This document shows positions 49,100 to 61,999 of a stretch of 64,000 nt of DNA, in pieces (the stretch's first letter is position 1; the number at the start of each line of letters is the position of its first letter). This stretch comes from Ischnura elegans. Its lineage: Eukaryota; Arthropoda; Insecta; Odonata; Coenagrionidae. The DNA lies in contig NC_060259.1 in the NCBI RefSeq assembly GCF_921293095.1, forward strand, positions 46,295,812 to 46,359,811. Direction: 5' to 3'. Position numbers and translations under genes: made by a program. Below the pieces are notes generated by a model. The model was not told where the DNA came from and did not search any database. It was given only the letters and a program-made list of their open reading frames with translations.

Positions 49100-51410
49100 T
49101 ACTTTTTCAAGTTTTGAACGTAATGGGAAATAATCAACATCCACTCTAAAACATTTAATATCGCTGCTGAAGTCAATATTACCGTTACTTTACATTATGG
49201 GAGTAAAAGTGCCGTTATCTCTTCTCAATAGCCCTAAATATATATTTATGTAGGACTATTGGGAATACGAAATTATACCTAAACTAACCCATCAACTCAA
49301 ACAACAGTTATCTTACGAAAAGAGGACTTCAAAGCCTTACAAAAGATTAACCTGATAACATGATAAACGCACACGTCATTTATATGTATACGTCATCTTG
49401 TGATCACATTTTTTGTGAACTAAGGATGGCTTACCGTTAAAAGGTCCAATATTTTATTTCCTCACGTAGGCATGTCAAGTACTTGGGCTAGAGATTGATT
49501 CGCAAGTATGTTGAGTAAGATCTCGCTGATTTCTCCATTCCTTGAATTCGGTTTTACAAGGTAAGTAATAGTAATTTCAGATAACAACCCTTATTGTAAT
49601 TCATTTCCCCGTGAACTTTTTATATCCCTACCCTCAGCGTCGCGAGTGGCAACTGCTGTAAACATAACGCTCTGTGGTCGATGTGGTGTTTAGTGGCCAA
49701 CTTGAGCAAATCTTTTTCCATTAAAATTTTTAATTTTGTATCTGTATCATTTTATATATTTATCTCTCATGAACGTGATGTAATGCACCATATAAAGGCA
49801 TATTGTTTAAAAAAATCTTTTTTGTAATAGTTTTTTAAATTTTCTTGTTGATTTCATTGTATCACTTCATCTTTTCCTGCTTTTATTGAATTACTTAAAA
49901 ATGGTCCACTAAATACTGGCATTTTGCACGATACGGACGATTTTTCATTGGTTAGTTAATAGAATGCTCATATGAGGCTGACTAGCCTCCGAATATGTGA
50001 CAAATTTTTGTTCAATACTGTGCTAGATTATGAAAAAAATATTTTCTCTCTTTTTTTCTTAGATTCGTGCCAACAGCTAGAAGGGTTTTTCCTTTACTCG
50101 TCTTGGTGTTCTATATAATTAAATAAATGGCATCGAATGTGTTTGTGCATTTGGATGAACCGCGAAGCGTTTATTTGATAAGAGTATTGTATAACCGTGG
50201 GAGTGCTGTTTTTAGGATATTCTTGTGTTGGATTGCTTTTGAAAACTTGTTGTTTTGATTCTTATGCTAGTGGACGTTTCACCAGGCGTTCCACGTCGCA
50301 TGCCTCGAAGTCGAAAATATTGCACTTGCATGTACACTGTGTAGTCTGCTCCCCCTGTCTCATGCGGAGCCTCATCGTTGACTTAATATATATGAACGTG
50401 GGCGGGAATACATTGCGGTGATTCTGGAATTCTGAGGAAATGACCACGGACTCCTACTCCCCTCGCCTTCCGTGAGTTCTCCCCTATTTTTATCTGAGAG
50501 ACGGTCGGAACAAATGATCGGAAAAAACTGAAAAGCTAAAATGATATTTCTCACGGAAATTTATGTCTGCTCCCTGTACAGAGAACAGTTTCTTTGATGG
50601 TTGGGTCAGAGTTGCAATAAGGACTTACCTGTTGTGTTGTTGCTCGTTAATTCCAACTGTATCCAGTTGTTGTGCACCCGAGAAAATTTATGGGAGGCAT
50701 CATGAATCCAGATTTCAACAATTTCATCAAATTTAAAAAAAACACTCATTCAATTTTTATGACTCTCAATTCTTCTGTTTTTCCCATGTTGGCCCGTAAC
50801 TTAATTGGTTTCTCCTTCACATCACGTCGTTCACTCCTTAAGCTTTGGTTTGTCTGTCTAAGGTTGGCCAAACAAAGGGAAATACATTAGCAAATATGAC
50901 GGGGTGCTCACACAATTTGCGTTTTTCCTCTTTATACTGGATAATAAACAGTACATTTTCCCATAATAAGTGGATTTATTAGATTTAACTTTTACGAAAT
51001 AAATGGCTAAAATTCATACCGTTGTAACCATTGCCACGCTTTAAGCCTATTGTATTTCCCGATTGCGAACTACTGAGTTTGGGCGGCTCGATGTTCTGCC
51101 TTCGCTCAGCTCTGCAGAACTTCCGAGGAATTTTCCCTTGAAATGTGGAAGGAGTATTAGGCCGTGACACATTGCACATACAGCTAATGTTAGGGGCCTT
51201 GAAGCTGGGTTGGACGACGCGAAAATGGTAGTCAAAAGTCACTTCTCAGTCAACTGCCCCAATGGTTATGCAATGTAGTAGTTGAATTTCAACAAATAAA
51301 TAAGGGCGTAAGAATTCAATAGACATGCAACATCATATGGACCTTGTGATAGGCATTGCGAAGTTTTAAGATCAGAAAATTCCTTAAAGTGTGTGTGTGC
51401 AGCATCAATT
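49100..51410. other. Non-coding stretch
   Basis: AT-rich with no supported gene. It contains a SINE fragment (49602-49665) and a moderately GC-richer patch at 51030-51240 of unknown nature. Confidence 0.35.
49602..49665 (-). mobile_element. SINE body fragment
   Basis: CATTTCCCCGTGAAC...AGCGTCGCGAGTGGC...TGTAAAC parallels the 61.35 kb copy (CATTTCCCCGGGAAACTCGG...AGCGACGCAAGTGGC...TGTAAAC). The tRNA-like head is absent. Confidence 0.55.
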
Positions 51411-51411
51411 C

Positions 51412-51484
51412 ATCCGTCATTGGGACTTGATCCGTGGAACCTATGATTCGTAGCATGATACTTTACCCACTACACTACCGGAAC
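51412..51484 (-). mobile_element. tRNA-derived SINE head or tRNA pseudogene
   Basis: On the minus strand TAGTGTAGTGGG (A box, starting at 51477) and GGATCAAGTCC (B box, starting at 51433) are 44 bp apart, exact tRNA geometry. The acceptor and T stems do not pair (GTTCCGG against TGACGGA), so a working tRNA is excluded. It differs in sequence from the 31.9 kb SINE head, so a second SINE family is likely. A (GT)n run at 51390-51399 lies just downstream in the SINE's orientation. Confidence 0.65.
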
Positions 51485-51716
51485 GATTAGGTTCTTAGGC
51501 AGTCTCAATGCCCAATACGTCGGGTTTGTCCACTGATGTCCCGACGCGACGAGAGAAAAACTCCATTCTAGGTGAGTCGAGGGCGAAGCATACTTCGGAG
51601 AATATGGCGAAGAATTCGTAGCTGGATCTTTTGCGCCTAGTCATAATGCGACGGGCATGATTATTTTCGCGGCATATGGGATATATTGCTTTTAAAACTC
51701 CAGGTTGTATGAAAGC

Positions 51717-51760
51717 ATTACGAGGGTAAAATTTTGGAAGACAAGTAGTTCCTGAACTGG
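51717..51760 (+). mobile_element. Solo terminus resembling the mariner-like relic
   Basis: ATTACGAGGGTAAAATTTTGG parallels the left end of the relic at 1100 (ATTACGAGGGTAAACTTTAA), followed by weaker similarity. No transposase remains or partner terminus were seen nearby. Confidence 0.4.
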
Positions 51761-51779
51761 CCGCTCTCAGACGCCAACG

Positions 51780-54600
51780 AGCTTTGCGTTAATTTTTTCC
51801 GCCGCTGTACATTTTCTGAAAAGATAGGTTTATTCAATAATAAAGCAAGGAGAATATTGCGGGAAAAGACGATAAGTGTTTTCCACCACCCACATGCGAA
51901 CTATTTTCTCCTCTTTTATTCTTTCTACTATTTGGTGTTACTTCTTTCAGGAAACTTACCTTGCTTCTAACCCACAATAACTATTGGTATTGGACATTGA
52001 AATGATTTTAAGTATCATCTTTTATAGCGAAATATACAGCTGAATATGATTTTAGAATTGAAACTGAATATCTTAAATATGATGCGTGACTTAGTTTCAC
52101 GTGGTGGAATTTCATAGGTTATAATGATTTGAACTTCAGCAATATATGGAGCAAATTTTGCAATATGTGCACCATTAAAGTAATTCAGAACACCCAACTA
52201 GTTACAGATTTTAAGCATTCAAGCTGGCGTAGCTGGACTTCTTATTACCTGCTAAAAGGCATATTTTTTTCATAATGGAAACATCTAGAGATTACATTTT
52301 ACCTAATTAGACCTGAAAGTTTAAAAAGCAACCGCTAAGTGGTTCAATTTCCAAAAGCATTTTCCTTATTCATAGGTTAGAATTTCAGATCTTATCTTTC
52401 ATTTCTATTTGAATTCATATGGCTAAAATAGATACCAGCAACGTACTCGATGTGAATGTTTAATGTGAACCTGATGTATCATGCATTTAATGATGGTTTT
52501 TAAAATAGTTTTTAAACGTTGAATATTTCACACTTTTGTCATCACTGCGAAGATTGCTGCATTAAGAAATTCCGAAATATTGTATAAAACTATATTTTCT
52601 TTCGTTTGGAAAAGGTATATTATTTTCCCAAATGCTTTGCCCTCAAATTATCATTTTCCACTGGAACAAGTGTATACCCATAGTACAGTGTGTCAGATGT
52701 AAGTTTGTGACGAGAAAAATTCAAAGGTTTAATTTCATATCCAACCCTAATGTACCAGAAAATATTATGAAGAATAGCTTGACAATTTTATGAAAGGAAA
52801 AATTTGATAGCGCCTAGTGAACGGAAAGAATACCTTTTGGGAAAACTGCAATAGCGAGTTGTTTGCTGTTTTCAATGAAATTTTCTTTCCTTAAGAAACT
52901 TTCTCTTGACAGTTATGACATGTCTACAGCAATCCCAAGAGAGAAGTCCATGAAAAATCAAATTTTAGCTCTATAGGTCTAAATACTGTCTAACCACTTA
53001 CAAATAATTAGTGCCACTGATTTTTATTTCACAGCTGTGATTTTGCCTTAAAAATCCTAGGCCAATGAATTTTTGTTTATGACCAAATCAGTGGTAAAAT
53101 TCACAGTGAAAATTTCTATAGACAAAATTCCCAACATTAAAAGGAGCTTAATGATCAGTCGATATTTGTAATGTACATACATTGCATGCAATGAATCTAG
53201 AATGTTTCCATCCGCACTTTTTTGATTCTACAAAATTCCGTTCAATCATTGTTAGCAAAATTTTCGAAACGACCAAAGTTTGATGGGTCTTTACAAATTT
53301 GGTGATTTTTGAGCCTTAAGCTCAAGAATTCAATCAAAAAAGTATCAGCTTAGTTTTATAGTTATCTGTGGTTAATTATATGTAAGTGTTCATCTCAAAA
53401 AAGCCAACTTTTGGCATTAGTCCACCTAGTTCCGATGCAACATTTGTGTACTTATATAATCGGTTCACCGCTCCCAATTGTTCAACAAGTTTTAGTCAGT
53501 GCTTAATGGATTGGGAATCAATTTTATTTCAAAAATGGCCAAAGAACATAAATACCTTCAATCAAAAATCACTATCGAATGTATATAATACAATTAAAAT
53601 TCTATAACATAAGAGAAAAAGAATATGTATCGATTGAAGTACGTAAATGCCAAAATGTCTATTTAGGCAATATTTTATAACTGGCCAGGAGCCATATGTT
53701 TGGGCGATATTGATAAGCTTTATTTGACAGCTCTATACTCATAGTAAGTGACAAACATGCGGCATATGCGTCAGGTTTAGTTGAAAACAAAGATGGTTGA
53801 GGCAAAAATGACAAAAATATTTTTGGCGCGGAAGAACCTTGTATTATACGTTATATTTTCTTGTCTTTGGAATGGGTTGTTCAGGATTGTTGACGGCGAA
53901 TGTTTCATCATTTTTTGTTGTACTATGTATTAAAGTGTTTGCAATATGCGAGTTTTAAATTATACTTCATTAAACGAATGAGAATTATTGCTTTTCTTTC
54001 TTTCAGTTTTATTAACATTTCCCTTAATTCTTAGGGCATTTTTAGGACGCGCATTGCCTAAAAGAATCGTGAAGACAATTAAATGGCTCTTTTCTTTCAT
54101 CCCTATGAATTTGTGTTATTTTTGCCTTTTTAATAAACTTAACTTAGTGTTTGTATATTTGGTACCGAATCATAAATATTTTAGCACCTTTGAGCTTAGT
54201 TACGTTGTAATGATGGTTTGCAAAAGTCGGCATTAGTATCGTTAAGTTTATGCCTTTTTCAATATTTAAGTATTGCTTAAGTTCTATACGTCATGTGATG
54301 TCCCTGTGACAAAGATAATGCAGTGGAAATAATAATTATTAGCATACTGTTCACCGGTATATGTCGGAGTTTATTTTATTTATTGGTAAAATTTGATAAG
54401 GTATATGTAGTTAAAATCAGGTGCTTCACAAAACGTAGTCATTAACTTTGTTATACACTGAAAAGTTTTTTTTTAATCGGAATGATTACCGGTGAAAATA
54501 ATTTCCTATCTTTCAATGGTAATATTGCTTCATGAAGCTCGAGTGTCTAAGATTGTCTCGCATGCATGTCACATGCAGAATATTTGCTATGAAAGTGCGT
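51780..54600. other. Non-coding stretch, nothing recognised
   Basis: AT-rich. The 73- and 82-codon frames at 53386 and 53988 (plus) show no known domain. Confidence 0.4.
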
Positions 54601-55270
54601 TCATTCCAGCCTCACAGGTCCTATACGATCCAACATCTGCGTTGAATGTCTCTTAAGCTGCCTTCTAAGAAAAACGTGCCTCTCGAGTCATCAAAATATC
54701 TGGAGTTTCAAGAAATACTCATCCCGTTGTCTTCGAGAAGAAGAACGTGCCACAAAAAGATTTCGCCCTCGTCTGCTTGTCGTTTCAAGCCCATCTAAAG
54801 CGCCCCCATCAACTAACGAGTCATTAATGACTCCACCCGTTCTTTACCAACCGAAGGCGAGGAAATGGGTGAGATCGTTTAGATGCATTTGCAAAATGGA
54901 TCGTATCCCCATTCTTTTCTCTTGTCCCCGTCTTTTATTCGAAGGCCTCATGTCGATAGTCATAATTAAAAAGACTCCTTGCCATTTCCTCGCTAGGAAG
55001 TGATGTCTTAAGAAATATATTTCATTAGCTAAATCGGAGATTTTGGGTGCGATGCCATCTTTTCTCCAAGTTGCTCGTTAATGGTGGACTCGTCACTTTA
55101 GTGGATCGCAAGCTCCCCTTTCCCCTTAGTCGCCTTGAGAAGCTCGCGGGCCCCACCTGAGACGCTACGCTTCGCCAACTGGAAGCCACTTGCAGGGGAT
55201 TCGCCACCCCAATGGTTCATCTCTGTTTTAACTTTCCACCCTCCGACGATATCCGCCCTTTGAGGTGCGA
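54600..55270. other. Moderately GC-rich patch of unknown role
   Basis: Higher GC than the flanks with an even mixture of codon-like words but no long frame (the longest is 60 codons, 55025-55207 minus). No repeat partner in the window. Possibly conserved regulatory DNA; nothing shows it directly. Confidence 0.25.
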
Positions 55271-58200
55271 AGTTCTATTTACCAAATCGTGTACGCCGGC
55301 GACAGTTCGTACTATCAGGAATATGATCAATAAGATTATAAGTTATGAATAAGATTATCCGTTAATAATAAAATGAAGGATTAAGTATCGCATTGCCACC
55401 GGGAAAGAAAGATTAGGTTTGCGGTATTTTGAGAGGGAAACTAGAAAGTATTGTAAAATATTTTAAGAGTCCCCCTTTTCGTTGAATTCTTTAGGTAGTA
55501 AAACATTATCAAGGCGTCATTCATTGCTTAGAATTTATTTGGTTCCAGGAAATTCTTGTAACTTTACTAAATTTTTATTTAATTGACCATATTGATTTTT
55601 TGACGCTATTTCAGTGCAAAAAAGTTCATAAATTATAAGGCGATTTTTAAACCGAGAGAGGGAGAGGGTTTTCCCAAAAATGAAAATATATATAGAAGGT
55701 CCGACCTCATACGGCCCCAAAAAACTTTTTCAAGTTTCAGCTGCCTAGAAGTTGCTTTAAAAGGAACTTTTTCTCTTAGGTATCTATCCTTTTCATGTTG
55801 TTTAGTAGCACAGAATCTCACCGCTTACCCTGATATAATACCAAGGGGATGTATTTGGTAGAATAGGTGGATTAATTAGGATATAAAGGGACTCCTTGCT
55901 TGAATCATTTGAGTGGAGCGTTGCGTTTCTAAGCGTTGTATAGAAGAAGAGTTGGACCATCAGAGAAGTTTCTCACAATCTTTGTGCAATGAAACAATCG
56001 TTAGGAATATGTACTTCACATTATTTTAGCTTTGAAATTTAACATCACAATTTATACAAGCTAGTCTTTGCAAGAGGGAGGGATAAGAAGGTTGAGAGTA
56101 CCCTCATCGAAAATGTTTCTCAGTTGGATAAAATCGCAGCTTACCTTTAACTTCTCAAATTCAAGACCACTTGCAACTCATAAACGCTATTGCTGCCATT
56201 ACCACCAAAGATCATTTTTTGGCTCACGAAAGTTTTTATAGTGTTTCTATAAAAATTTTATCTTTATCTTAGAAGAAGTTACAAGGAGCAATTCCCATCG
56301 TGATGAAGTTACCTGTTGAATAAATTATTTTCCAACGCCATATCTAGTGAGTTTGATTCCTCAAATGACAGTAAATGGATCGTTTAACGATCATCGCCAC
56401 GCAGCGGGATTTTTTTCAATGGATTAAAAAGGCAACCGAATTCATCGCATAAATTAAGCTTTTGCGGGGCGGATCGGGCTTCCTCTATGTAGTCGTCTTG
56501 GTGGTCATGATATATTGCTCATTATGCCTGTCATATGTTCATTACTTCCTCCGTTACTTATCCTCACTCCTTCCATGCACTTCACCCCCTTTGTTCCGCA
56601 CAAATAATTATCTAACTGTTTTGATTTGGTATCCAACGAAATAATCCTTGAATTTTTCTCCTCATAGAAAAATCTCCCAAATTCGTTGGTAAATTACGTA
56701 ATGGCTTCGCTATTAGTCGTCCTTCATGGCGGCGCGGGTTTTTTTCCGTCCCCTCTATTCCATCCCTATCCTCTCCGCATAGGCGTCGACGGGCTCCTAT
56801 CGCGGCGGCGCCTCCTTCCTTTTTCCTTCCCTTTCCACTCCCCTCCCCGGTTGATCGGGCGTATCAGTTGAATTACTGGGTCACGGCCCCGGTGTGCTGT
56901 ATCCTTGAAAGGGTCTCCTTTGGACCCGCAGTCGATGTTTTGGTTTGACCTGGTCATGTATTAAGGAAATATGTTTCTTTTTAATGTTTCATAATCAATG
57001 TAGAAGTCTTTGATTGCCAAAACACACATTTAAAAGTAAAAACACTGTGTAGTGCAGTTATATGTAAATGGCGATGCCGTTTTAATAAAAACTGCGCATA
57101 TGTTAAATTAAATTATTTCCATAAAATTATAAATATAAATACATATTAAAAAGCAGTAAAACCTTTAAAGAGGGTGGTTTGTTTTTTATTTGATTTAATT
57201 CTTTTACTTGGCCAAGTGGTGGGAGAGTTGCTTTACTAGTGGGAGAGTTCGCATAAGAGAGTGCGTGTGAATATTGGAAAGGATGAAAATTATACACGAT
57301 TTTTTCCACTTGACGTGCCCAAATACCCCACTATACCAAAGGTGTAACAAAAGCCCACCAGGCTGCTGGGACAGGAGGTACAGGCTTTCGCTAAAGTGGC
57401 AGTTGAGGGTCTGGAACTAATTCAGCAAGCGGTTCCCTACATAATTATTTCTTGGTACTAATTCGTGTAAAATTTTATCTAGTTTTTTCGTTTTAGTCTC
57501 CTTGTAATATTTATTTGATACTCTCAATGGTTATATAAGAGGTAAAGATTCTAGTTGAAAGAGCAGAAAAAATATGCAGCAGCACAACCTTTCAGAGCAA
57601 CACAACTTTCATGCCACCGTTTTAGAGATCACGTAGGCCTAGGTTATTAACCCAAAGAATTAATTGACCCTATTTGAAACCTGAAACATCGGATGCAATA
57701 GATATGCTTCGGTAAAATACCATAGGAATATTCCACAATATTACAATTCTGGCATTAAAACTTAAATATTATTTTATGATAAATACATCATAACTGAAAT
57801 TCCACCAGGTAACAGGAATGTATACACTTGACCCGTCTGTGATTTGTGGCCCACATATTACGAGGAAGCTAATAAGCTGCTTCCACTTATATCAATGATT
57901 CAATCGCCAATATCATATATTTTAGAGATCTGTATGCATTCTATTTTGTGACGCCTATCATTATAGCATGCAATGAAGAGCGCATTGATTTGTACGATTT
58001 TCATCGTTTGGCCATGGTTGTTTTCTGCGCTCAAAATCAGTGAGTCCCAGACGAATTATTCTGCAGGTGCTTTTTTCAATGCATCTTGCCCTCTTAATGT
58101 TTGAAATGCAATGTTTTCCCACCATGTTGTTGAATAAATAAATGAATTTACAAATGTTAAATTAATATTTGGTGATAGCTCATATGTTATTGTCCTAAAC

Positions 58201-59470
58201 ACCGCATTAAACTTATTTCCCTTCCCCTCCTGTCTCAGCACTTGAATACGATTGCACATATTGTGAAAACAGTGGTTTTAAAGGCAGGATAATGCTAAAT
58301 AGCACCACGATTGAGCCACTAAATCTTACCCTAAGCATAACGCAACCACCATTTCTCGCGTGTTGGCGGGGCCCTTTAATTTTTCAAAACGTATGAAGGC
58401 GTGAATTCCATTAAGCGAAAGTCATTTTATCAAAAGTCATTATTTGGAAATGCCATTTTCGTCTGCATGTCTTCAAAGCTACCAAAACTGTTCATTTCGC
58501 TTTCCTAATCGGTAGACCTTCTGATATTTCGGAATAGCTACATATGTATATTGATGCACTAACTGTTAAAAAAAATTAGCATGTTTTAGGTAAAAACGAT
58601 ATTTTTCATGTAATCGTATTTATAAGTCTCATTACTCCGTCAATATTTTTATATTATATTTTTGGGTTATTTTGAGCGTTTGTTATCAATTAGACTATTC
58701 ACTTCTGATGTCATGGTAGCAATCGTAAAAGTTTAAAGCCTTATTTCCACTCATCTAAGTTTAAGCGCTTTACAAAAATCTAAAAAATATATAATGAACT
58801 TGGTTGAAAAAGGCGATTTTCAATTTTAAAAATTTCAAATCATGTTTTTAATGTGAATATTAACTGACAAAAATGGCTCTCATGTTCAATTTTAATTCAG
58901 TGCAATCATTGGCACTAAGAATATTTCATCGATGTATTTACAATGTCTTTTAATTTCACATTTAAACTGATAGGATCTCTGAGCTTGAACTTTATACATT
59001 GATTATTCTAGCATTGTGATTTTCAATTACTCAGAATAAATATTTGAAGAACAGTCTCCTAAAATCTGACGTTCAAAATCTCTTATAGCAAAAGCAGGCT
59101 CCCGTCTTGGTTGTATTAATATTGAAAGTGTAATACGTTTGGAGATAGACCTTCACCTTGGGCCCGCAAAGTCTTACGACGAACGTCACATCTTTCGCCT
59201 TCCGCAGCATTCCATTCAAATATGACTTTTTAATTTCTCACCCCGAGAGAAGCGCCTTGGTTGCGAGTGAATTATAGATAAAGCCTTTGGGAAGGGGAGC
59301 ATAAGAAGAGGGCTCATAAGGTGAGAGATTTCTCGCATTTGGTTGAGTATCACAGCCTATTCGAGGGAAAGGAGGAAATAGACGTAGGCTCTTATAACAC
59401 TATTAAGGATCCTGTGTGGTTAAAATTAGGTCTTAAGTTGAAATTAGAGTCATTTTTGATGGAAATAAGC
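55270..59470. other. Non-coding stretch
   Basis: AT-rich. A small GC-richer patch at 56690-56880 contains ATGGCGGCGCGGG and a purine/pyrimidine-rich stretch without a recognised gene. Confidence 0.35.
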
Positions 59471-59479
59471 AACAAAAGC

Positions 59480-59995
59480 TAATTTTGAAAATATATGTGG
59501 CAGAAAATATATGTGGCAGCCGAAAAATTGAGACGAAGCTGAAAGAGCGCCGAAGGCAGTTTAGATTAGCGCAAACAGAGAGGTCGGCTGTGGCGGAACA
59601 CAGTATTGCTGAAGATCATGCCATTAGATGTGGAGATGCAAAAATTCTTTACCTTCACAACGCTACTGGGACCGCAAAATTAAGGAAGCCATCGAGATCC
59701 GCCTCAATCCAGCTAATTTCAAATGTGATACTGGAATCCATCTTAGCAATACATGGACACCTGTAATAAATTGCATAAAAACATAAGGAAAGTACATAAT
59801 GAACTTCAAAAGCCCATCAGCCAATCGGACGACAGCTGAGTCTTATTGTTTTATTCGCCAAATGTTCAATTCGGTTTAGTGTAAATTTGGACATTCAGGC
59901 AGACCCCTTGAGAATGAAAGTGGTTTTCCGGAACGTCGGCCAATACGACTGAATTAACCTGGTGTAAAGCCCGAGAAGAATCCGTGAGTAAAAAG
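59480..59995 (+). mobile_element. Penelope-like element remnant: GIY-YIG C-terminus and 3' tail
   Basis: Read across two frameshifts, the plus strand gives RKIETKLKERRRQFRLAQTE, then RSAVAEHSIAEDH (59518-59640), then in the next frame RYWDRKIKEAIEIRLNP and GIHLSNTWTPVINC up to 59786, then in a third frame a tail ending QPISQSDD-like at the stop 59837-59839. The order RxxTR...EHxR...S.VAEH...H.I...R..KEAIEI...N...G..LS..W.P is that of the GIY-YIG endonuclease domain at the end of Penelope-like retroelement proteins. The reverse transcriptase and the GIY-YIG start are absent. A tail with GGAACGTCGGCC...ACCTGG...CCCGAGAAGAATCC follows (59937-59985). A 16-bp unit AAAATATATGTGGCAG is almost immediately duplicated at the broken left edge. 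Confidence 0.85.
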
Positions 59996-60489
59996 GAATA
60001 TTAGCTGAAACTCGACCAAAGGTAACTGAAGCCCCGCATGCATAAATATTTATTCAGCCGTTACGATACAATTTAGCATGCTAGTGAGGGTGTTATAGAG
60101 AACGCTGTAAAAAATTCTTCCTTTAAAGGGCATAAAGACCATGCAGCCGAGGCACCTTTACTCTCTTTTATTCTGGAGGTCTATGATCAACTGTGACTTT
60201 TTTCCATTATTCCGCCTAAATAATGTCTTCCATTACCTATCCTCTCACCCATTCTTTATAGTTCATAGAATAAAGGATGAAATTATTTCCCATAATGATA
60301 GGGAAATATGAGTATGTCTTCACATAATCTACAAGCATATTTCAAACGTATTGAAGGCGAAGAAGTAATGGTCCCTGTATGAAAATTATAAGGTAAACTT
60401 AGCCTCTATCACTCTATGTCCTTTGTTTAGAGGTTAACTCTTCTGAAGACCGAGGAAATGTGACTCGAATAAACTTGATCGAGGAATTC

Positions 60490-60660
60490 GGAAATCATGA
60501 AACCCTGAAGACGATGGCAAACCCTCGAAAACCCTCGACCCTCGAAACGTCGGTTCTGAAAAACACCTGGACCCGGCTGGAAACCCGAGAAATCCTCCTC
60601 CAGTCTATTCGCCGGGAAAACCTTAGATACCTCAATCCGGAAATCAGTTTCAAAGGAACA
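60490..60660 (+). mobile_element. Penelope-like element 3' tail, separate copy
   Basis: CCCTGAAGACGATGGCAAAC is followed by repeated ACCCTCGAAA words, CGAAACGTCGGT, ACCTGGACCCGGCTGGAAAC and CCCGAGAAATCCTCC. The AACGTCGG...ACCTGG...CCCGAGAA order is shared with 59937-59985 and, inverted, with 15357-15445. No coding part remains. The 106-codon frame over it (60460-60780) is a by-product. Confidence 0.6.
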
Positions 60661-61347
60661 TCATCAATATTTCGAAACTTAAATTCGGTTCAGTTATACA
60701 TTTCACGAACTAAAATCACCACTGTCAAGTCTATAGCATTTCAATATTTTACCCTTCATTTCTCGCATTCTTTCCCGTGAACAGTACTCAGATTTTATTG
60801 CTAACAACAAAACCAAGAATGTTGTATCTTTAATAGCTGAAAAATATTATACAGGTTTTCTTCAAAGTTTTCAGGATTTGCAAGCCAATTTGGATGAATA
60901 GGTCACAAATTTTTGTAACTGAGTAAAAGTAGAGCTCCTGATAAATTTAATTTTTAATTTCAGTGGCTAAACCTCGTTATTTTTCCTTTTTTTACCTCAG
61001 GCATCACACTGGTTCCTAAATACTTTGCAGACGAATGATATCGCTTTGCCGTGGAAATGGAAATTGATTCTAAGGATATACGTGAAATATCTTGCGAATC
61101 AAACTGAGGCGTATTCAAGGTGACTGCATACAGAAGGCCCAATTCCATCCCGCACGAGGCTGATTCCTGTTGCCATTTCGGTAGCATTTAGATCGGTTCC
61201 CAGAAATGTCCGCGGCGCGGTGATGGGTGTAATGCGATCCACTTTTTTCCAATATTTGGCAGTAAAATATTTTCAATTACAAAGATTATCATTGAAAAGT
61301 TATGAATTTGATAGATCACAAAATCATGCATAAAAATGTCGGTTTAC

Positions 61348-61470
61348 ACCCCAAATTATACCTCATTTCCCCGGGAAACTCGGATCAATATGTCCATTAG
61401 CGACGCAAGTGGCGATTTCTGTAAACCTAATTATATGCGCGTCGGGTGACAACACATTTAGATGCGATCA
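61348..61470 (-). mobile_element. SINE body, headless copy
   Basis: CAAATTATACCTCATTTCCC, GAAACTCGGATCAA, TGTCC.T.AGCG and GGGTGACAACACATTTA match the reverse complement of 32030-32150. The similarity stops before the tRNA-like head. Confidence 0.72.
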
Positions 61471-61965
61471 GGAGAATACTCCTTTGTAAAACTCGTGCGG
61501 TAGGCCGACGGCAACAAGGAGATTGACAAAAACTGACGGTATGGCCGAAAGAGACCGCTGGAAACTATAACGTAAAGGCTACTGCCCTTAGGAAGAGAAG
61601 GTCGTATCTCCGAACATAACTGAAGAAAACAGTTAACTGCACTTATTTTTTCAATATAGATTGAGAGTGCCAAATGCACTAGGATAGGAAGGCAGTAAAA
61701 ATGAAGTTCTACGCGTAAATGATGATGGCTCTGCCAGTGGAAATTTCCTTAGTAACATAAGCAAATCATTTTCTTCAACTCCAAAGCACCAAAGCCATAA
61801 TTGTTTCATATAAAAAGTCAAAATATCCCTTTGCGCACTTACAAATATTGTCACCTTGAATCAATCATTTAATTCAACACCAAAAAACCGTTCTTAAAGA
61901 TGCTGGTGTTTCACATGAAAGGCCAAAATATCCCTTAATATCATTAATTAAAAAATCGGATCTTG

Positions 61966-61992
61966 AGGATCCTCTTTTGTAATATTCGTAGG
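61966..61992 (-). mobile_element. Small SINE body fragment
   Basis: GAGGATCCTCTTTTGTAATATTCGT differs at only two or three positions from the reverse complement of about 31994-32018 in the full SINE. Too short to orient its boundaries. Confidence 0.5.
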
Positions 61993-61999
61993 CGTTGTG

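Noticed and set aside
59347..59356. TATCACAGCC, the seed of the miR-2/miR-13 family
   Set aside because: The following bases do not match the mature miRNA and no upstream arm can form the precursor hairpin.
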